Origin: Paramacrobiotus metropolitanus
Taxonomy: Eukaryota > Tardigrada > Eutardigrada > Parachela > Macrobiotidae
Length of the DNA: 64,000 bases
NCBI RefSeq assembly: GCF_019649055.1
Contig: NW_026570262.1
Location: 248,001-312,000 of the forward strand
Reading direction: 5' to 3'
A program made the position numbers and the translations under genes. Under the pieces are notes generated by a model. The model made no database searches. It was given only the letters and a program-made list of their open reading frames with translations, and was not told the DNA's origin. Numbering within the stretch: position 1 is the stretch's first letter; the number at the start of each line of letters is the position of its first letter. This document shows, piece after piece, positions 22,440 through 33,689 of this stretch.

Positions 22440-22454
22440 TATGCTCAAGATGAA

Positions 22455-22790
22455 ATCATTTTAGGGAAATGGCCTGTGACATGGAACCAGTTTCGTATAC
22501 GTCCACTAAAACTTTTGCTTTCACCCACTACGAAATACGTTTCATTGAAATTTACGCCATTTTTTAGTCGGATGGTTGGGGCAGGCCAGACCGTTGGGTG
22601 CAGCATCCAGCGACCGAGACATAGTGATTTAAAATGGATAAAACGTTTATTTACATTGTCGTGCGCCAAAAACGTCGTTATTTTCCAATCTTCTTGAATT
22701 TTAGCTGTAAAAGACACATGACAATGAAGTTAAATTTAAACCAAAATTAAAAGTTTACACTTATACGTAGCGTCTGTTTGGAATTTCACA
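22455..22790. repeat. Repeat related to 40830-40985
   Basis: GATTTAAAATGGATAAAACG, CCAATCTTCT and GACACATGAC-ATGAA occur in order at both sites. The left end (TTTAGGGAAATGGCCTGTGAC) resembles the end of the TTAA fold-back family, so it may be a distant member. Confidence 0.5.
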
Positions 22791-22910
22791 AAGAATTCAA
22801 AAATTTTCCCTCAAACTGAATGGGTTGCCCATCTTCTACAGCTTCTCTCAGTACCAGTTTCCAAGCTCTGGCTCGACGAAATGCGTAGACATAGGGAGAT
22901 GTGTAATACT

Positions 22911-23900
22911 CTATTTTTGGCAGCTGCTGCGCAGTCGATTCCACAACTTCGCAACGTACACGGTCAGTTTTGTCAGACTGGCCAGCACAAACAGCGGATC
23001 CAGTATGACTTGGAACGAAAACAGTTGGGTCACCAATGGGCCGTAAATTCTCATCTGCATTGGTGAAATGCCGATCGATTTTTGAATATCGTAGAGAACC
23101 AATCCTGGAAGCCAACAAATAAGAGCGGAGAGCGCAAACAGACTCATGATGAGGAAGGGTCGCATTCTGCGGCGCTGGGAGTGTGCGGATACCGTGCCAG
23201 AAGGCCCAGTGGGCAGAGAGGCCGTAGGATGCCCTGACACATTCTGCGCCAGTGCTCTCCGTCTTCGCACCAGCTTCCAAACCACGAACAGGTACGCCGA
23301 GGGGACCAGAATTTTTGGCGCGTCGAACGCGATTGTACCGGCGACTACGTAGTAAATCGACTGGGCCAAAGGATTCAACCCGCATCCCTTTTCCAGCGGT
23401 AGACGGTAGTATAGGTCATCCAAGATAATCATTGGCACATACAAGACATGCGCGTACACCGCGATAATCAGGCACAACAGCCATGCGACCTGTGTCGTAT
23501 GACGTTCTCGGTAGGAGACAGGCCACAGAATGGCCCAACTACGATTGAGCACAATCAGCAGATGGATGTGCAGGATGATCGGGCCGCCGATCCATTGCAG
23601 ATAGATCACAAGGGTGCAGCTTGGACGATAAATGAACTGGCTATACCATAAGCCCAGCAGACGGCGTGGCTCCAGCGCCGTGAATGTGATATTGCTGCCG
23701 AGGAGAGCGACGATGTAAATGTCAAAAGGCGCCGGTCGTCCTTTCAACAGTATGCACAGCACAAAACCGTTAAGTAAAAGGGCAGCGACGGTTGAAGCTA
23801 TTATTCCGGGAGTTGGAACCGCCACGCTGGACGTGTTGGCTGACCGTTGGACTTCCAGCGTGGCATTTGCCGAAGCGTTGAAGAAATCTAGGAATGTCAT
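22911..23900 (-). CDS. Class A GPCR, intact copy 3 of the array
   Basis: Start chosen at ATG 23900 (MTFLDFFNASANAT); the frame is open upstream only from a GTG. It gives 329 residues, intronless. Helices follow the same plan as copy 2: LLLNGFVLCILLKG (TM1), DIYIVALLGSN (TM2), TM3 ending VLNRSWAILWPV in place of DRY, TM5 with DAPKILVPSAYLF, TM6 with CWLPG, TM7 with DPLFV. Conserved Cys residues flank TM3 and lie in the second outer loop (GCGLNP). The C-tail is short and basic. Compared with copy 5 it is similar throughout, but 116 bp over the N-terminus and TM1 are identical. Plasma-membrane receptor, ligand unknown. Confidence 0.9.
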   Translation of the reverse strand: MTFLDFFNASANATLEVQRSANTSSVAVPTPGIIASTVAALLLNGFVLCILLKGRPAPFDIYIVALLGSNITFTALEPRRLLGLWYSQFIYRPSCTLVIYLQWIGGPIILHIHLLIVLNRSWAILWPVSYRERHTTQVAWLLCLIIAVYAHVLYVPMIILDDLYYRLPLEKGCGLNPLAQSIYYVVAGTIAFDAPKILVPSAYLFVVWKLVRRRRALAQNVSGHPTASLPTGPSGTVSAHSQRRRMRPFLIMSLFALSALICWLPGLVLYDIQKSIGISPMQMRIYGPLVTQLFSFQVILDPLFVLASLTKLTVYVAKLWNRLRSSCQK

Positions 23901-24072
23901 GACTGTAATCACGTTTTTGGAAGCTGCTGTCGAAATAAATTGTGACTGCGTCTAGGAGCCTCTATTCGCAAGCATGAAATACGATTATAGCCCCATGACT
24001 GGTTTGCGGCTGTAATGCGGTTTTGGTAAGTACAAACCGCTGATAAATGCGTCGTTAATCGTTATCGTATGT

Positions 24073-24081
24073 TGCATTCTC
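24073..24081. repeat. Left 9-bp target duplication (TGCATTCTC)
   Basis: TGCATTCTC here is repeated exactly at 28154-28162, immediately outside the inverted ends of the 4.07-kb element. The flanking receptor-array sequence continues across if the element is removed. Confidence 0.9.
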
Positions 24082-24184
24082 GGCAGGGTGTAAAAGGTGG
24101 CGGTGGCACCTGCCACTGGCATTTGCCACCGGCAATGGCATATGCCATTTCGCGACTGGCAAGCGGTAAAAGATGGCAGATGGC

Positions 24185-25213
24185 AATTGGCAAATGCCAG
24201 TCTACAGAATGTGCATATACATGCTTTCTTATGCAGTAAAGAAGCCTATTAGACTGCCCACGCAAGGATACCGAAAGCGCCGTTTTTTTCTTTAACGTCG
24301 ATTAACAACTCATACACTGGGTACATGGGCCGCGCCAAACCAGTCAATCGGAAAATTACAAAAAACACAATAATTACAAAGGAAAAGCTTATTGTGAGAA
24401 TATATTGGAAACAAATACCAAAAAAGGTTGGAAATTTAAAAGTGTGGGAACTTACCAAATCAGCCTCAGCCACAAATGCTTTTCGTGATCAGTTTATAAA
24501 TTTTCACACCAAACAGTTACTCAGCGACTATGAATGTCAGCTACTCAAAACGTGAGGAAGTCTACGTGATTATGCTACTTCGAAATGGAAACATTTCATC
24601 AGGTGCTGTCGATGGACTGGCTCAAGCTGACTTCTAATATCCGGAAGAAAAAATATGTCTTTGGCGTCGAACTCCGGCAGCTCTTTCGTAACGTATCGGC
24701 TGGAAATGTGGAAGTAGGCGGTGCCTATATTGCCGGTAACCAGCTCGCCGCTTGTTCTGGTTCTGAATGTGCGTGGAATGCGCGACACCTGGAAAACGAA
24801 CAAGGCCCAACTGCGTTTTATTTACGGAAGAGTCTTAATCTTGCAGAAGAAAGAAAGCAATGCTCGTATTTTAAACGCTCCCAGTTGTAGTTGTCATACG
24901 CATCACTAACAAGTTCGATACTCTTAATTTGCAATTATCAGTTGGGCGTTACTCTTGAACCTGAAATTGACACATGCGTATCTTGCGTTTACAAGAGATA
25001 AGTTTAAACAATGGAGACTAATATTTCTGGGAGAATGTACCAGTTTTACTTTAACGCTAATGAAGTTTTTTTGGAGGATAAATATTAGGCACGAAATTAT
25101 TAGTATGATACTGTTAGCAACATAAGACATTAACATTAACGCATGAAGCGGCTGCATCAAGCTACTTCTAAACGCACCTGTCGTGTATAAGCGTTCACAC
25201 CGGTTAAGGTTCC
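24185..25213. other. Element interior, unrecognised short frames
   Basis: A plus frame at 24325-24555 (MGRAKPVNRKITK) and one at 24585-24890 (METFHQVLSM), and a minus frame at 24803-24570 (containing ELPEFDAKDIFFLPDIR), have no family likeness. Whether any is coding is unclear. Confidence 0.25.
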
Positions 25214-25933
25214 ATGAACAATCAGTCTACTCCGGAAGCTGGCATCTGGTTGAATGCCCTACCCTCGGCACACATCGGCAACCTTCTGGACGACGATACG
25301 GTCAAGATATCAGTAGGTCTAAGACTGGGCGTAACCATCTGTGAGCCTCATCCATGTGCTAAGTGCAATAAACCTGTTGACGTGTATGGCCACCACGGCT
25401 TATCATGTTCTTTTTCTGCTGGGAGACACGCACGCCACGGCGGCCTGAATAGCATTGTGTGCAGATCGTTAGTTTCGGCAGGGATCCCAGCAAGGCTGGA
25501 GCCCCGTGGAACGTCACACACTTCGGCTCGCCGCCCCGATGGATGCACCACATTTGCCTGGAAACGCGGGATGTGCCTTGCATGGGATGTGACCTGCGTG
25601 GACATTGTTGCTTTGTCCCACCGGAAATCCACGTCGGTCACCGCAGGTTCCGCTGCCGCGCAAGCCGAGGACAAGAAAGTGCGTCTGTATGTGTATCTGA
25701 ATGGCAGATACATTTTCGTACCGCTAGCGTTCGAAACACTTGGCCCATGGGGAAAGTCAGCTACCATATTGGTAAAAGAAATCGGCAAGCGACTACAACT
25801 TCACACAGGTGAACCTCGCTCCCATGAATTCCTTCGTCAACGGCTGTCGCTGGAGATTCAGCGAGGTAACGCCGCTTCCGTACTCGGAACAATGGAGGGA
25901 GCGATATCGTTAAATGAGATTTTGTTACTGTGA
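25214..25933 (+). pseudogene. C-terminal fragment of RLE-like non-LTR retrotransposon
   Basis: The 239-codon frame matches only the C-terminus of the reverse transcriptase ORF at 50192-52651. It has CAKCNKPVDVYGHHGLSC (zinc-binding C-x2-C...H-H...C), a following Arg-rich GRHARHGG, ARRPDGCTT, LAWDVTCVD, PLAFETLGPWG and FLRQRLSLEIQRGNAASVLG. RPDG and WDVT recall the PD-(D/E)xK-like nuclease of R2-type elements. The reverse transcriptase domain is absent (5' truncation), so the copy cannot move. AATAAA lies at 25982-25987. Confidence 0.8.
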
Positions 25934-25987
25934 TTAACTGTTTTTGATCTGTGTTCAGTGTATCGTACCGGTATTTTATGAAATAAA

Positions 25988-28053
25988 GCGCAATGATCTT
26001 TACTCTTCCACGCCTGTATATGTCAGTCGGTAGGTAACTCTTATCTCAAACTGTAACAGCTAAATCGTGGTGGAATCAGGAAACACTCAGGAACACAGGA
26101 ACTCAGGAATCCCTAAGCAGGAAAACTCTAACTACAACTTCCGGTCGTGGATACTATGAGGATCTGTAAAGAGCTAGGACGATTGTGTCACGAGCAAACC
26201 TGTATTCTATGCAATAATCCGGGAACGATCATGTACATCAGAAGGAACAAGTATTGCTGTCTCTTTATCTAATGCACAACATAGCCCGCAACGCAAAGAA
26301 ATTATCGTTCGAAACAGTCTCAAGAAGTGAATCGTAAGACTGCCGATATCGATATTAGTGACAACAAGAACTTATATAGACTCTGTGTTATGACATCACA
26401 TACACCGCTAGTAAAAGAGAACAGCAAATCACAGCATTGATTGACTAGATTATCCGTTATGTTGCAGGTGGAAGGCGGACAGTCATCATCCGTACGTACA
26501 TCCAGGGCGTGTGATGATCCTACTCCCACACGTCACACCGGCAAACTGCTGCACGCGCTGGATAAGTCAGTTTTCGACCGCTTTATTCACAACTTTTGCA
26601 CTATCTTTCGTTTCATTTACGATCTTATCCTTGCACTATCTTTTACCACATTCCGACTTTTACCGGCCAGTCAAAAACGTAGTTTAATATCGTTTAACTC
26701 AACTTCCGCTTGACCTACTTGTCTAAAAAACCCGGCTGGACCCGCCTAACTGGGGCTCGCTAGAAGAGCTTTGGTTACGCGGGAAACTTGGGCAGACTGT
26801 ATTTCTACTGCAGAGAATTTCGTATCGGATAATAACCGTAAACTATATTGCAGATGCTAGATAGGTACTGACTACTGTCATGTTGAGATGCTATACCTAG
26901 AACAACGTTAACGACGTCTGGAGGACAACAACATATATGGCCGTAGCATCCCACTTGCCTGCAGCGGTGCGTAGAAACACTCATCAAAGTTAAACTGCAC
27001 TGGTGCATTATGGAACTACCGACCACAAAGCAGTATCATGAGCATCGCTGTCTTTTACATTGTAGCTTCCTAAAGCTACAAGAAAATATGAAAACCACCA
27101 TCCGATGATATGTTGGAACGGTTATAACCCCGATTATTTAGTGAACAATTTGCACGCATTAGTTGCATGTGTGCGTTGGAACCGTAATTATTTTTATATA
27201 ACAAAATTAACCGCTAACGATTATTACAAATTATTCTATTGATTACTAACGCCGGCGTTCAAAACTACGGCGTTAAAACTCTCATCGACACCTTTAGAGG
27301 TTATCAGGTAAGTACACTATAGGTATACCAGCAAAGACGTCCATATAAAAACAATAAATTTTTCCAATTTCCAATCATGCTAACAACTGTAAGCGCTAAG
27401 CGGCACTATTATACGCTAAGTGGCAAGTACTACTGTATCTGATAAGCAACGAATTAGTTCCGGTAGCTGATGATAGCATTGATGATACCTTACAGTTTAC
27501 ATGTACAGATATCTGGTGCACCAGGGAAACTGCAAGCCTACGACAAGTACGGGCTTTACCACCGCATAGTTATCGGAAATCAAAGGATAATCGTTCAGAC
27601 TTTCAAAGCCTACGCAAAATATAATACGTAGGTATTATGCAAAACAATCGAACGCATTGCGGCAGCGAGAATATTTAAATAAGGTCAAAATCGGGATCAT
27701 CTGTTCTTAAGAGCCATGTTAGTTTTCGACGGCCAGAGTGCCGGAGCCTGACGCTTGGGTCCTACTAGCCTAATAATTAGATTTATTGCAATCACAATCG
27801 CAAAATTCAGTTCAAGATTACAACGGTAGTAGTTGTAGCTCTTATTTTACTGTACATATTGCCATCGGAGTTGTTGCAGATTGCAAAGTACAACCTGGTA
27901 TTGCAACTTGCAAATTACAATTTAGCAATTAACAAAAGTGCACCGACCGACGCCACCGCGCGCAACTTTAAATTTTGAGCTGCAGCAAGTATCTGTACAA
28001 CCTGCTATTGATTAGGTTGCTTAGGTGTACAAACTGCCAACTGCATTTCTGAA
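25988..28053. other. Element interior, no gene
   Basis: No supported gene or RNA. AT-rich. Confidence 0.4.
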
Positions 28054-28153
28054 ATCTGCCATGTTTTACCGCTTGCCAGTCGCGAAATGGCATATGCCAT
28101 TGCCGGTGGCAAATGCCAGTGGCAGGTGCCACTGCCACCTTTTACACCCTGCC

Positions 28154-28162
28154 TGCATTCTC
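28154..28162. repeat. Right 9-bp target duplication (TGCATTCTC)
   Basis: Exact copy of 24073-24081. Confidence 0.9.
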
Positions 28163-29690
28163 CACAAATTTAATTCGCATGATCCTACTTGTAGTGGTGA
28201 CACGATGCATCCACATGGAAAACTTTCAGACCAGAAAGCGCATTGAATATCCGGCGTCTTTATTCAGGTGGAAGAATTTTTAATTGCTCGCGATTGTTGC
28301 AGTATACCGGTATCATAAGAACTGGTTACACAGATCATCGCTAAATCATCCTGCTGCGGAATGGTAAGCAAAAGATGTCGAGCAATCATGAATCGGCTGC
28401 TCGACCAGCAAAGGATGACAGCACATTATTTTTTAGACCAACCCGCAAAAGAGTAGCCGAATCGTTTGAGGGGGAGAACTTTGGGTACAGACTATAGAGT
28501 GTACCATTCCTAGGATTACCATTTGATTGTCATCGGCTCTGATCAACAGCATCCATGTTCTGGCAACTTGAAGTGATTCAGACCAAATAAAGAGAATCTG
28601 TCAGAGTCTTAGAGACGACATACAGAAATGACAGACTCGCAAATAATCGCAACCACTGTGGTAGCGGGGGATGTAATTATTAGGACCTGGTCACCTATTG
28701 CGTTTACCATATTGGGACCTGTGTCCTGGCTAAGTAAACACCCATTTGTTGAGAACGGGCGGAATAAAAATTACTCGACTGCATGCAAACCTGCCAATCT
28801 CCATCGTGCCATTTAATATCGCATTAAACGTTCCAAGTCGGGGCAATTTATATAATTTTTATCTATAGGGTGGTACGTTATATCTGCGCTCGTACTTTGA
28901 CGAAAAAACATGTTGTAACGGGATTCGGAAGATAAGCGCTGTCACGGTTACAAAATTTTCTTGTCTTAGAGACTCAGAAACATGAACGCACCTGTCACTT
29001 TAGTTCAGCTTATTCCACATATCACGCTCTCAGAACTACTTTAGGATCGTGATGATTGCGGGACGAGTTGCCGATTAGTGCCGAGGTGCTTCAGCTTTCC
29101 ATTAAATGGTTGTCGGTGCGAATACTTATCCGACGCATGCACGTAATTAATTTCAGCGGCATCGCGCGAAAAGATTACCTTAATACCAGCTGATGTTTTC
29201 ATTTCTGCTTAAATGTGTCTAACCTCCTCCTACCAGGAAAGGCGCTTCCGCAAGAACTAGATCTACTGACAAGAAACGCTCAAGCAACGTACGAGTACTT
29301 CCGCAAAGTGTCAGATATTCATCGTAGAGCGCCGCCGATCCCAGTTGCTCCACATCTTTTGCTAAATATTCCGTGGCAACTCGTATATGTAATCAGCTGC
29401 AGTAAATATAGAAGCGCAGGAGACTGCCGCACTAATTTCCAGCAGCTAAAATTCCGTACCGGTACAGACGTGTATCAAAATTATTATGTTCTTAATGTTA
29501 CAATAAAGCTGTATGATGTCCGGCTGTTGCTGTAAAAATTTGTGCTGCGTGATGCCAAACAGGATTTCTAAAATTATAAGGTACGACGAGAATAGGTAGA
29601 TGCTTAACACACGTAAGTAAAGTGCAAGTAGTAATGCAAATGTGCGCTACTATTTTATTTGTGACCCACTGAATTTCTTTCAGTTTGTAC
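28163..29690. repeat. 5' flank of GPCR copy 3, continuing beyond the insertion
   Basis: Homologous to 42600-43200 and, beyond that copy's own insertion, to 47620-48300. Shared strings include CAGACCAAATAAAGAGAA (28573 and 42877), TAAACACCCATTT (28734 and 43091) and CATATCACGCTC (29017 and 47714). Non-coding. Confidence 0.6.
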
Positions 29691-29699
29691 CGGAAAACA

Positions 29700-29800
29700 T
29701 CGGTCAATGAATTTCTTCGTCAGCGACTTTCGCTGGAGATACAGCAAGGAAACGCGGCATCATTGGCTGGTACAGTGGAAGGATGTTGCAATGTTAGCTT
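29700..29800 (+). pseudogene. Tiny 3' relic of the RLE-like retrotransposon
   Basis: The frame NEFLRQRLSLEIQQGNAAS matches the last 35 or so codons of the elements at 25214-25933 and 50192-52651. Nothing else of the element remains. Confidence 0.75.
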
Positions 29801-30092
29801 TGGTTTGTTTTGTCTCAGACTGCATCGTTTTAAAATGGATAAAGCACAAACAACTACAGTTTGTAAGACTGTCGTGTGACGCAGGTGTATTTATTGCACG
29901 CCTTCTATTCATTTAATTATAAATTTCATTTCTGAACTGTGGACCGACTGGCCAATTTCTACATGTTTTTGTCATACATTGTTCATAAAAAAATCTTCGC
30001 AACCGCTTCTTTAATTAATGCATACCGATACACAAATTTAAATTTACTACAAGAAAGAGCACAAAAAAATTGTACATTCTGGAGATGGCAAA

Positions 30093-30785
30093 GTACGAGT
30101 AACAGCAGAGTCACCCATGGGCCAATAATTCTCCTCTGCGCCAATGGACCCACATTTGGATGTCGTGGTAAATCATACCGGGAAACCAACACACGAGGGC
30201 GGATAGCGCAAACAAACTCATGATAAGGAAAGGTCGCGTTTTGGCGCGCTGATAATGCGACGGACCAGATGTTCCGCTACGTTGTCCTGATGTAGGATGC
30301 CCTGAGGAACCATGCGCCAGTGTTTTCCGTCCGCGCACGAGTTTCCACACCACAAACACATACGACACAGGGACCAAAATTTTCGGCACGTCAAACCCTA
30401 TAATACCGGCGATGGTGTAGTGCTGCGTCATTTAATCAGCAACCATATTCTAGCGGTAGGCGGTAGAAAAGGTCATCCAGGATAATCATGGGCATATACA
30501 GAATATGCGCATACACCGCAATAATCGGGCACATTGACGCCGCTACTCACACCGTATGCCGATCCCGGTAGGAAATGGGTCACATAATGGCCCAACCATG
30601 ATTGACCACAATCATCAGATGAATGTGCAGGATGATGGGGGTGCCGATCCAGGTTGAGTAGTTTAGCAGAATACAGCTGAACGATAAATATACTGACTAT
30701 ACCATGCGCTCAACAGACTGCGTGGGTCCAGTGCCGTGAAGATGATGTTGCCGCCGAGGAGAGCGACGATATAAATACCAAAAGG
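30093..30785 (-). pseudogene. GPCR copy 4, broken at both ends
   Basis: DVPKILVPVSYVFVVWKL (TM5), PFLIMSLFALSALVCWFPG (TM6) and a damaged TM7 start lie in one frame (30431-30111). TM2-TM4 sequence lies in other frames up to 30785. The N-terminus and TM1 are missing: homology stops at a GGCGC junction near 30788 and array flank follows. At the other end the gene stops inside TM7. Confidence 0.85.
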
Positions 30786-31600
30786 CGCAAAGCGCATGGG
30801 ATCTACTGGCGGCACCCGTTTGGAAATCTAATTGGTCTCGCACGTGTTGTACTGCACCTGAAGAATCTAACAATTTAACAGGCTTGTTCTTGTTTACAGT
30901 TTGGCGTACGGCTTACGTTGTAAATTAAGGACACCAACAAAATTATTATGACGACAGTTGTTAAGAGCTACAGTTCCTGTCTGGCACAAGAATCGAGGAA
31001 TTATCACTACTGACGTCTCCGGGTTTCTGTATGCGTTTTAAAAACATTATCGCTTGCTGGTTGGGGGGTTTGGTACAGCAGATGGTAGGATGGCAGGATG
31101 TCTGTAAAATCCGCTTGATCTTGGATATAACATCCTTTTTTTGCATGAAAATTTGTGTGTGTTTTCCATCTTCTCTGTCTTAGCTTAATGGGGGCAATGC
31201 TCCGTAGCGAAGGACAATAAATTCCGTTATGTTACTCGTATTATTAAGTACAAGATCTATACTACGCGCGGCGCCCCATAGTTTTGAGATCTCTATAACC
31301 ATAAAACTTCTGGAAAAACGGACAACGCCATTAGATCCGGGATAGTTCAGAAGTGGCCGGCATGTGTTTTTTTTATGAAAATATCGAGCCGGCATCAAGC
31401 TGGCATCAAGACCAGATACAATACAAAATACCAATTGACATAATTATCACACTAATTAAACCGAAAAATAAATAAATTATTGTACTTATTCAAACACTCG
31501 CGTTATTCAAACATTGCTGCCGGTGTTGCCGAGCTCGAAACACGTTTAAAATCAACCGATATAAAATGTAAAAATATCAAATATAAAATCAATACGAAAA
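30786..31600. other. Array flank, no gene
   Basis: 30800-31000 is homologous to 17530-17760. No coding evidence further right. Confidence 0.45.
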
Positions 31601-31604
31601 ATCA

Positions 31605-32760
31605 CTGGACGAGTGAGTGACCGAAACACTATCATCGACCACTGAGCGGAATCTCTAGATGAATGGGTGACCGAGCTACCACCACTGACCAGTAAGAAAA
31701 ATCACTAGCCAAGTAAGTGACCGAAACACCATAACTGCCCACTAAGCGGAATTTCTAGGTGAGTGAGTCATCGAGCGGGCTTTGCTCTTGCTCACTTAAC
31801 GGGCTCTGTGCACTGGATAGTAGTTGTAGCAGGGTCACATCCTCACCTAGCGATTTTTCTCCTTACCTAGCGATATTTCTTACTGGACAGGTTGAGCTCG
31901 GTCAGTCACTCACCTAGTGATTGAGTGCGTCAAAAAATCGCTAGGTGAGTACGTGACCGAGCTACCACCACTGTCCAGTGCCCAGAACCCGTTAGGTGAA
32001 AGAGTACCGAGATACCACTACTGTCCAGTGCACAAACTCCGTTAAGTGATCTAGTGACCGAGCTACCACTACTGTCCAGTGCATAGATCCCGTTAGGAAG
32101 ATGGGTGACCGAGCTACCAATACTGCCCAGCGCACAGAGCCCGTTAGGTGAACGCGTGACCGAGCTACCACCACTGTCCAGTGCCCAGAACCCGTTAGGT
32201 GAAAGAGTACCGAGATACCACTACTGTCCAGTGCACAAACTCCGTTAAGTGATCTAGTGACCGAGCTACCACTACTGTCTAGTGCATAGATCCCGTTAGG
32301 TAGATGGGTGACCGAGCTACCAATACTGTCCAGTGCACAGAGCCCGTTAGGTAGATGGGTGACCGAGCTGCCGATACTGTCCAGTGCATGGATCCCGTTA
32401 GGTAGATGGGTGACCGAGCTACCAATACTGTCCAGTACACAGAGCCCGTTAGGTGAACGCGTGACCGAGCTACCACTACTGTCCAGTGCACGAACTCCGT
32501 TAAGTGATCTAGTGACCGAGCTACCACTACTGTCCAGTGCATAGATCCCGTTAGGTAGATGGGTAACCAAGCTACCAAAACTGTCCAGTGCACAGAGCCC
32601 GTTTGGTGAACGCGTGACCGAGCTACCACTACTGTTCAGTGCACAGATCCCGTTAGGTGAAGGTATGACCAAACTGCAATATTACTGAGCAAAATAGAGC
32701 AGGGCCTGCTAAGTTCTTAATGGGTGACCTATCTAGCACCACTGTCCAGTCTTAGCGTCC
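31605..32760. repeat. 51-bp-unit minisatellite
   Basis: Units such as GTGACCGAGCTACCAATACT followed by GTCCAGTGCACAGAGCCC repeat every 51 bp, regular from about 31930 to 32670 and degenerate on both sides. Because 51 is a multiple of 3, frames on both strands stay open (for example 31992-32672, minus). I read these as repeat artefacts and not as proteins. Confidence 0.9.
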
Positions 32761-33539
32761 TTTTAGTTTGTAATGTGATACTCTCGTGGGTGATTAGATT
32801 CGGATGGTTTTTCGCTAAGAAAATTTAACAAAAAATGTTCTGTAAAGTCAAAGTAATTGCGTTCGACAGCACAAAACCAAAACATCCATTTTGTTATAAA
32901 ATTTTTGTTATCGGGCTCTTCAGATTTATCCGTTCTAAGTTACAATCCGTAAACCGGCCAAGGAGTTTAGAACCCAAGAAACGCGGAGGCGAAGCCGAGG
33001 CTGTTTCTTGTTATTATATAATATTGGTATTACACTACACTTAAAGTCACAGCCTCACAGGTACAACGCCATCGTTGTGCATTATGGGAAACGTGTTTAC
33101 GGTCAGTGACTCAGTGGTTAGTGTGGTACATGCAACTAATTACTTGGGCTTGTGCATAATTAAATATGGCACAATTTACATGTTCATTGCAACGAGTAAT
33201 TATGTAACAGCGATTGTTGCATATGTACTATTAATATTACCGCACAAGCGCACACAGCCATCATGAAATCACTAATCACTGGACTTTTTCTCTTTCTTTG
33301 GTGCGGACTCACAAAACTAAACAAAAATGAGCTGTATTTACAAAGCATGCATGTTCAATCTTGCAAACAATGCAAATTAAACGCTTTTCGTGAGTAAAGG
33401 TCACTTTGTATCTAAGACGAGCCGAGGTTAAGGATACTGTTAGGAAATTTCTCAAAGTAAGTTGCAAAACTCTATCCGCAGACACGTTCGTTCAGTTGTC
33501 TGCCGGCACGAGGTGTAGGTTAACTAGATGTGTAACAGG
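32761..33539. other. Intergenic, shared 3' flank from 33420
   Basis: No gene. 33420-33550 matches 18950-19075, the 3' flank of GPCR copy 2. Confidence 0.45.
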
Positions 33540-33645
33540 GAAACTAATCATGGTCCATTTCCCGAAACTGACGCTCACTCGATTCCACAGTGACGCAATG
33601 TATGTAGTTGACAAGTTTGCAGGTCCTGGCACAGGTTTGTGGAAA
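33540..33645 (-). pseudogene. GPCR C-terminal relic
   Basis: AACTAATCATGGTCCATTTC and CGCTCACTCGATTCCAC align with the stop region and C-terminal codons of copy 2 (19064-19125). It lies just downstream of intact copy 5, so two receptor 3' ends are stacked. Confidence 0.65.
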
Positions 33646-33689
33646 TATCTCTTGCCAGCATGCGTAAGCACAATTAGATGCTTAACAAC

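Larger units (their letters stand above)
24082..28153. mobile_element. 4.07-kb DNA element with ~100-bp inverted ends and 9-bp target duplication (Mutator-like)
   Basis: Left end 24082-24181 starts GGCAGGGTGTAAAAGGTGGC. The right end 28054-28153 is its inverse with only two or three mismatches over about 100 bp. Both ends are dense in TGGCA/TGCCA palindromes. A perfect TGCATTCTC duplication flanks it. Long inverted ends with a 9-bp duplication fit Mutator-like (MULE) elements, and less well hAT (8 bp). I see no transposase: the interior holds short unrecognised frames (24300-24890) and a reverse-transcriptase fragment (25214-25933), so the copy is non-autonomous. It lies in the 5' flank of GPCR copy 3. 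Confidence 0.85.

Noticed and set aside
24082-28153. hAT classification of the 4.07-kb element
   Set aside because: The exact duplication is 9 bp and the inverted ends are about 100 bp, which fits Mutator-like elements better. The class remains unproven without a transposase.
31992-32672. 226-codon minus-strand frame
   Set aside because: It lies entirely in the 51-bp minisatellite and is explained by a stop-free repeat unit.
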